DNA of 10,166 nt, taken from assembly GCA_046590855.1 (NCBI GenBank), contig JBKJTJ010000202.1, forward strand, positions 1-10,166, read 5' to 3'. Positions 6,799 through 10,166 of the stretch are shown one piece after another. Position numbers and translations under genes: made by a program. This DNA is from JACMOY01 sp046590855 (lineage in GTDB: Bacteria; Actinomycetota; Actinomycetes; Actinomycetales; Angustibacteraceae). The notes beneath the pieces are model-generated. The model saw only the letters and a program-made list of their open reading frames with translations, ran no database searches and had not been told where the DNA came from. How positions within the stretch are numbered: position 1 is the stretch's first letter; each line of letters opens with the position of its first letter.

Positions 6799-6892
6799 CC
6801 GCTCGGGCGCCGCTAACGACCTACACCGCCGCTCCTTCGATGAGCAGCGTCCGCATCGTGACCCTGAGGACTGCCGCGCTAGTGTTGCCGAC
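6799..6892. other. Core of the divergent control region
   Basis: This gap lies between the start of the minus-strand 124-aa ORF and the GTG start of the plus-strand TusA-like gene. If that ORF is not real, the gene-less region is 6428-6892 (465 bases), dividing the sdh operon from the sulfur-relay genes. I see the plus-strand promoter listed separately. A short plus-strand frame from ATG 6840, about 39 arginine-rich residues in a different phase from the TusA-like gene, is not supported. Confidence 0.4.
6858..6885 (+). promoter_or_regulatory. Candidate promoter giving a leaderless tusA-like mRNA
   Basis: GTGACC (6858-6863, -35-like) and TAGTGT (6880-6885, fitting TAnnnT) are spaced 16 bases apart. 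The -10 element ends 7 bases before the GTG at 6893, placing the predicted transcription start at or next to the start codon. No ribosome binding site precedes that GTG. Both facts fit the leaderless genes common in actinomycetes. Confidence 0.45.
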
Positions 6893-7297
6893 GTGCCACA
6901 GCCGCAGTTTCACCCGGACGGCGAGGTTGCATCTGATGCGACTCTGCCGTCGGATCTGAGTGGGGGGCCGTTCGTCTTCGACGGCGGTGACCTCGCCTGC
7001 GGCGAGCTCCTCCTGGGGTTGTTGCGCGCGCTGTCGCGGGTCGCGGACGGGACTGCGGTCCGGGTCATAGCCACCGACCCCGCAGCGCCAATCGACATCC
7101 CGGCCTGGTGCCACCTCACCGGGCACCAGTATCTCGGCGCCGGATCCCATAGCGACGGCCGAGCGTGCTATCACCTGCGCTACGTCGAGGGCGCTCGCCG
7201 CACCCGACCTGGTCGTCCTTGGCACCTCGACGACGCCGAACCCGGCGTTGGCCACGACCCTGCTCCACCCGTCACGAAAGGAACCGCCGCGTCATGA
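6893..7297 (+). CDS. TusA-like (SirA-family) sulfur carrier protein
   Basis: A 134-aa cytosolic protein predicted to carry sulfur as a persulfide on a cysteine. The TusA fold covers about residues 26-97: FVFDGGDLACGELLLGLLRA (27-46), a helix to about 52, TAVRVIATDPAAPIDIPAWC (54-73), LTGH (75-78) and ACYHLRY (91-97). Cys36 is at the position of the catalytic cysteine, but the canonical CPxP motif is replaced by CGEL. The second cysteine, in IPAWCHLTGH (Cys73), and the ATDP block are typical of TusA relatives. A 25-residue lead and a 37-residue Pro/His/Arg-rich tail flank the domain, so it is longer than the roughly 80-aa classic TusA. GTG 6893 is chosen because it is the only in-frame start near the domain and follows a promoter-like element; an ATG at 6743 would add a non-coding-looking stretch. 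It overlaps the DsrE gene by ATGA, so the two are probably translated together. Confidence 0.75.
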   Translation: MPQPQFHPDGEVASDATLPSDLSGGPFVFDGGDLACGELLLGLLRALSRVADGTAVRVIATDPAAPIDIPAWCHLTGHQYLGAGSHSDGRACYHLRYVEGARRTRPGRPWHLDDAEPGVGHDPAPPVTKGTAAS

Positions 7298-7653
7298 ACG
7301 GTCTGGTCATCAATCTCACTCATTCCTCCGACGACGTGGACCGCACCAGCGTCGCCATGGTGGTCGCGGGGGCGGCCGTCGCGTCGGCCCAGCAGACATC
7401 AGTCTTCCTGTCCTCCGAAGGGGTCCGGCTGGCGAGCAAGGGCGTGGCCGAGACCCTGCACGAAGAGGGATTCGCACCATTGGGCGAGCTGGTGTCCAGT
7501 TACGTCGAGGCAGGCGGCACGTTCCTTGTCTGCAGCCCCTGCGCCAAGAAGCGCGGCATCAGTGAGGACGACCTGATCGAGGGCGCAACCGTCGTCGGGG
7601 GCGCCACCCTGGTCGGCTTGTTGGCCAAAGGTGCATCGTCCCTGTCGTTCTGA
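7294..7653 (+). CDS. DsrE/DsrF-family protein
   Basis: A 119-aa cytosolic protein of the DsrE-like fold, whose members bind or relay sulfur with TusA partners. It shows the expected alternating pattern: strand MNGLVINLTH, helix RTSVAMVVAGAAVASA (17-32), strand TSVFLSSEGVRLASKG (35-50), then GGTFLVCSPCAKKRGISEDD (74-93), ending in EGATVVGGATLVGLL (96-110). Cys80 and Cys83 form a CxxC; the C-x-x-C-x-x-R-G-I block is a family signature and probably the sulfur-handling site. The ATG at 7294 overlaps the stop of the TusA-like gene, with AAGGAA about 10 bases upstream. Pairing with a TusA homologue supports a persulfide-transfer module. The final sulfur acceptor is not evident. No Dsr sulfite reductase genes are in the window. 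Confidence 0.88.
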   Translation: MNGLVINLTHSSDDVDRTSVAMVVAGAAVASAQQTSVFLSSEGVRLASKGVAETLHEEGFAPLGELVSSYVEAGGTFLVCSPCAKKRGISEDDLIEGATVVGGATLVGLLAKGASSLSF

Positions 7654-7681
7654 CACTCCCTGCCCACAAACCCCGTCATGC

Positions 7682-7748
7682 CGGAAGGTCACCTGAGAGT
7701 CGACCCCGGCCGCGGATCTCGACAGGACGGCTGGCCGAACACCTTCCG
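7682..7748 (+). promoter_or_regulatory. Long inverted repeat in the leader of the membrane-protein gene
   Basis: CGGAAGGT (7682-7689) and ACCTTCCG (7741-7748) are perfect 8-bp complements 51 bases apart. Between them, GTCGA (7699-7703) and TCGAC (7719-7723) can form a second stem, and GGC/GCC around 7729-7736 a third, very tight one. If transcribed, this could fold as a closed multi-stem RNA. It could be a structured leader, a terminator-like element after the DsrE gene, or chance in GC-rich DNA. No known riboswitch class was recognised. Confidence 0.3.
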
Positions 7749-7750
7749 TA

Positions 7751-7764
7751 GCGGTCACGACCGC
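7751..7764. repeat. 14-bp palindrome, possible operator
   Basis: GCGGTC and GACCGC flank a central AC, giving near-perfect dyad symmetry. The 2-base centre is too tight for an RNA hairpin, so it looks more like a protein-binding site. It ends just before an alternative ATG (7766) of the membrane-protein gene. Confidence 0.3.
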
Positions 7765-7794
7765 CATGCTCTTTCCGCCCTGGATCCACTTTCC

Positions 7795-7812
7795 CCTCGC
7801 GGCCCGCGGAGG
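7795..7812 (+). promoter_or_regulatory. Hairpin that can hide the ribosome binding site
   Basis: CCTC (7795-7798) pairs with GAGG (7809-7812), and GCG (7799-7801) with CGC (7805-7807), across a 3-base loop with one bulged G at 7808. The GGAGG at 7808-7812 is the only ribosome binding site seen for ATG 7823, so this 7-bp stem would mask it. Regulation by this fold is inferred. Confidence 0.3.
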
Positions 7813-7822
7813 CACGCTTCTC

Positions 7823-8413
7823 ATGAACTCTGACCCCGGTCCGGCCACGGGCACCAACTCGGTCGCAGCTGGTCCCCTGGCTGGGTCGTCGCGCCATGGC
7901 TGGCGGTGGGTCCCGGTCCTGATCGGAGCCCTCGTCGAGACCGTGGCGGTGGCACCGGTCGGCCCGCTGCCGTTCTACCTGACCCCGCTGGTCCTCGGCC
8001 TGACCTACCTTGCTGCTGCCGCCGTAGGCGGGCGGGGCGCGACCCTGTGGGCGCCGGGGCTGGTGATCAGCGCTTGGGGCGTTGCGGTGGCGCTGGTGTT
8101 CAGCCAGACACTGCACGCGGACTTCGCATCGGTTGCGGTCACCGCCTTGGGCATCGGGGCTACGGCCGCCGCGCTGCTGGGCAGGGCCGGGTTTCGGGTC
8201 GACACGCTCGCTGTCGGCTTGTCAGTGATGTTTGCGGGTCTTACCGAACTCGCCGCCTCCCTCGGTGCCGACGTGCTGGGCCTCGGCTGGTTCTACGGTG
8301 CTCTGCTGGGGGTCTGGGTTCTGGCCGACCTGACCGGTCTGTCGCCGCTGCTGCGGCAAGGAGGGCGTCGAGACGCGGAACGTAGGAGGCGTCCGTCAGG
8401 GACGAAGGGCTGA
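7823..8413 (+). CDS. Integral membrane protein with six predicted helices, unknown function
   Basis: A 196-aa polytopic membrane protein that I cannot assign to a family. Hydrophobic segments lie at about 29-47, 50-68, 76-94, 100-119, 127-147 and 152-173. The N-terminal 28 residues are polar, and the last 20 are strongly basic (RRDAERRRR at 182-190), suggesting a cytoplasmic C-terminus. There is no obvious catalytic motif, and no cysteine of the kind seen in YeeE/YedE thiosulfate transporters. ATG 7823 is chosen for the GGAGG 10 bases upstream. ATG 7766 in the same frame would add 19 residues (starting MLFPPWIHF) and has no clear ribosome binding site. It lies 169 bases after the DsrE gene on the same strand, so co-transcription is possible but unproven. 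Its 3' end overlaps the convergent phnE gene by 18 bp. Confidence 0.75.
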   Translation: MNSDPGPATGTNSVAAGPLAGSSRHGWRWVPVLIGALVETVAVAPVGPLPFYLTPLVLGLTYLAAAAVGGRGATLWAPGLVISAWGVAVALVFSQTLHADFASVAVTALGIGATAAALLGRAGFRVDTLAVGLSVMFAGLTELAASLGADVLGLGWFYGALLGVWVLADLTGLSPLLRQGGRRDAERRRRPSGTKG

Positions 8414-10150
8414 CCGGAGTCGTCGCCCGAGCAGTTCGCTGGCCACGCTGAGGGCGAACGAGGCCGCGAGCAACGTGGTCAAGGCGGGGAACCGGAAGAC
8501 GGCCACGTTCTCGGCGAACAACCGGCCCAGACCCGCCGCCCCGACGACCCCCACGACGGCGGTGTCCCGGACGCAGATCTCGAACCGGTACAGCGTGTAC
8601 GCCACCAGGTGAGCGCCTGAGGGCGGAACCGTGGAGGCGATCCCGGCCAGCCAGCGGGGTGTCCCGGTGGTGACCAGGGTCTCGCGCGCCTTGGTGTCGA
8701 CGCTCTCCCAGGCCTCGGCGACCAGCCGACCCAGGATGCCGCCGGTGTAGATCCCGAGGGCCAGCGCGCCTGGCAGCACGCCGGGGAACAGGGCCAGCAG
8801 GGCGATGACCGCCCACACGGTCGGGGGCACCGAGCGAAGCACCAGCAGGATCAGCCGGGCGAGCACCCAGGCCGTTCGGCGCGGAAGTGCGACCAGCCAC
8901 GGCAAGGGCCGGTCCGACGACACCCGGCGGCGCCGCGCCGCCCAGGGCCCGACCACCATGGTGATCGCGACAGCGATCGCCATCGCCAGCACCGCCATCG
9001 CGACGGTGTCCAGCACAGCGGTCAGCAGCGCACGCCAGCCGCCGGGGGGGACCTGAGGTGGCCACAAGTCGTCCAGCAGCCGACCGGTGAGCTGCCGGGT
9101 CCGGTCCGAGGTCAGACCCGACCAGGACGCGCCGGACGCCACCCAGGCCACCACCAGCCCGGGGCCGGCGAGCACGGCGGACCACCGCGCCCAGCGGGTC
9201 GTATCCCGCGCCCCGGAACGCAGCCGGCTGGAGCCCGATCGGCCGGTTTGGGCTGTCCCGCTCGACCAGTCCGAGCAGCTCACCACGGCGAGGTCGGCCC
9301 GCAGCAGGCTGCTCCACAGGTCCGTGGCGGCCGACAGCAGCAGGACGGCCGCGATCAGGGTCCACACCTCGTCCCAGTTCCGCGAGGACAGGCTGACCAC
9401 GAGCTCTTGACCCAGACCACCCACACCCACCGCCCCCAGCACCACCACGGACCGGATGGCGCACTCGAAGCGGTAGAACGTGTACGACAGCAGCAGCGGT
9501 GCGGCGGCCGGGAGGAGCGCATAGCCCATCGCCGTCGCCGGTCGTGCTCCGGTCAGGCGCAACGTGGCCAGCGGCCCAGGCGGCACCGCGTCGAGGGTCT
9601 CGGCGAACACCTTGGCGGTCTGCGCACCGAACGGCAGCGCGATCGCCAGGACCGCGACCAACGGGTCCAGTCCGAGGACGCTGACCAGCAGCAGGGCCCA
9701 GATCAGCTCGTGGATCGACCGGATCGCCACGAGGATCGCGCGCAGGGCCAGCCGCACCGCCCGGACCGGCCAGGACGGTCGCCCACCCCAGGCCACGTCG
9801 CTGAGGACCAGCCCACCGACCACCCCGATCAGCAGGGCGCCGGCCGTCCCCAGGGCCGCGAAGACGAGGGTGACGCCGACACCGTGCAGCACGAGCAGGA
9901 GGAAGTCGCTGGAGTAGGCGGGGTGCAGGGCGGAGCCGAGCAGACCGGCGAGCAGCGAGAGCCCACCGGTGTTGACGACGTCGCCGGACGCCGGCAGGGC
10001 CCGGGTCATCGCCCACACCAGCGGGCCGATGACCAGCGCCAGCCCGACCGCCCGTCGGGTCAGCACCGAGCCGAGCGTGGTGCGGCGCCGTCGCGCAGCG
10101 GGCGCGAGTACCGGCGCCGAGCCTGGATGCTCCAGCTGCTGCAGGGTCAT
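8396..10150 (-). CDS. phnE: Double-length PhnE-type phosphonate ABC transporter permease
   Basis: A 584-aa inner-membrane permease made of two fused PhnE-like domains, one half each (about 30-285 and 325-584). In an ABC importer it forms the channel for phosphonates, phosphite or related phosphorus oxyanions, with PhnC as ATPase and PhnD as binding protein. The internal duplication is visible. RSIHELIWALLLV (144-156) matches RSVPPTVWAVIAL (439-451). The ATPase-contact loops are AETLDAVPPGPLATLRLTGA (183-202) and AEAWESVDTKARETLVTTG (478-496). YTFYRFECAIRS (223-234) matches YTLYRFEICVRD (518-529), followed by GAVGVGGLGQ and GVVGAAGLGR. The linker (about 285-325) is polar, Ser/Arg-rich and without helices. 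ATG 10150 lacks a strong ribosome binding site and overlaps a TGA in another frame as ATGA, suggesting coupling to an upstream gene beyond the window. PhnE is often a single ~270-aa domain; fused forms are known. Confidence 0.92.
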   Translation of the reverse strand: MTLQQLEHPGSAPVLAPAARRRRTTLGSVLTRRAVGLALVIGPLVWAMTRALPASGDVVNTGGLSLLAGLLGSALHPAYSSDFLLLVLHGVGVTLVFAALGTAGALLIGVVGGLVLSDVAWGGRPSWPVRAVRLALRAILVAIRSIHELIWALLLVSVLGLDPLVAVLAIALPFGAQTAKVFAETLDAVPPGPLATLRLTGARPATAMGYALLPAAAPLLLSYTFYRFECAIRSVVVLGAVGVGGLGQELVVSLSSRNWDEVWTLIAAVLLLSAATDLWSSLLRADLAVVSCSDWSSGTAQTGRSGSSRLRSGARDTTRWARWSAVLAGPGLVVAWVASGASWSGLTSDRTRQLTGRLLDDLWPPQVPPGGWRALLTAVLDTVAMAVLAMAIAVAITMVVGPWAARRRRVSSDRPLPWLVALPRRTAWVLARLILLVLRSVPPTVWAVIALLALFPGVLPGALALGIYTGGILGRLVAEAWESVDTKARETLVTTGTPRWLAGIASTVPPSGAHLVAYTLYRFEICVRDTAVVGVVGAAGLGRLFAENVAVFRFPALTTLLAASFALSVASELLGRRLRSALRP

Positions 10151-10166
10151 GCCGACTGGTACAGCT
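10147..10166 (-). CDS. Possible last codons of the gene upstream of phnE
   Basis: On the minus strand, the frame ending in the TGA that overlaps the phnE ATG reads Leu-Tyr-Gln-Ser-Ala-stop to the window edge. Given the operon habits here and usual phn order, it would most likely be the end of a PhnC-type ATPase or another transporter gene. Five codons cannot prove this. Confidence 0.25.

Noticed and set aside
6565..6816. Plus-strand ORF (83 aa) opposite the 124-aa minus ORF
   Set aside because: It has weaker third-position G/C than the minus frame, no ribosome binding site and no recognisable domain.
6840..6959. Short plus-strand ORF from ATG 6840 (about 39 aa) overlapping the TusA-like start
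   Set aside because: Its sequence is arginine-rich with no ribosome binding site, and it covers the better-supported promoter and GTG start in another phase.
8241..10016. Minus-strand open frame of 591 aa, longer than phnE itself
   Set aside because: It is arginine/glycine/proline-rich with no membrane segments, and is a shadow of phnE in another frame.
1..10166. CRISPR arrays, insertion sequences, tRNA or rRNA genes
   Set aside because: No regularly spaced repeats, transposase-like frames, terminal inverted repeats or cloverleaf-like sequences were seen on reading both strands. This was by eye only.

Overview
The window is high-GC DNA with strong G/C bias at third codon positions, compact gene packing, several ATGA start/stop overlaps, some GTG starts and one promoter that looks leaderless. 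This fits an actinomycete. The best clue is the gene order small coiled-coil protein - sdhC - sdhA - sdhB on the minus strand. As I recall it, this matches the mycobacterial Sdh1 locus (Rv0250c-Rv0247c of M. tuberculosis). I would not name a genus.

Layout. 84-704 (minus) is a divergent class I SAM methyltransferase. 705-1287 holds no convincing full gene, but it has a small well-formed ORF (1011-1106) whose reading frame continues past an amber codon. 1288-2541 (minus) is an Eis-like GNAT acetyltransferase. It lies just downstream of sdhB on the same strand and may share its transcript. 2599-6427 (minus) is the succinate dehydrogenase operon: a 94-aa coiled-coil protein, the SdhC membrane anchor, the SdhA flavoprotein and the SdhB iron-sulfur protein. 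The anchor is the unusual type with Cys/His residues in its membrane segments and no obvious cytochrome b character.

6434-6892 is the divergent control region. It contains an unrecognised minus-strand ORF (6424-6798) that overlaps the 94-aa gene by ATGA, a weak candidate sdh promoter, and a better promoter for the plus-strand genes. These are a TusA-like protein (6893-7297, GTG start, apparently leaderless) and a DsrE-family protein (7294-7653). Together they look like a sulfur-relay pair. After a 169-base gap rich in inverted repeats comes a six-helix membrane protein of unknown function (7823-8413), whose ribosome binding site can be folded into a hairpin.

It converges, with an 18-bp overlap, on a double-length fused PhnE phosphonate-type ABC permease (8396-10150, minus). 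The likely last codons of the gene upstream of phnE lie at the right edge.

Functionally, the Sdh operon oxidises succinate and passes electrons through the FAD and Fe-S clusters to menaquinone. The sulfur-relay pair diverges from this Fe-S-rich complex, which is suggestive but proves nothing. The permease belongs to an uptake system for a phosphorus oxyanion or phosphonate, most of which is outside the window. The least explained parts are the TusA/DsrE/membrane-protein unit with its structured leader, and the amber-interrupted small ORF.
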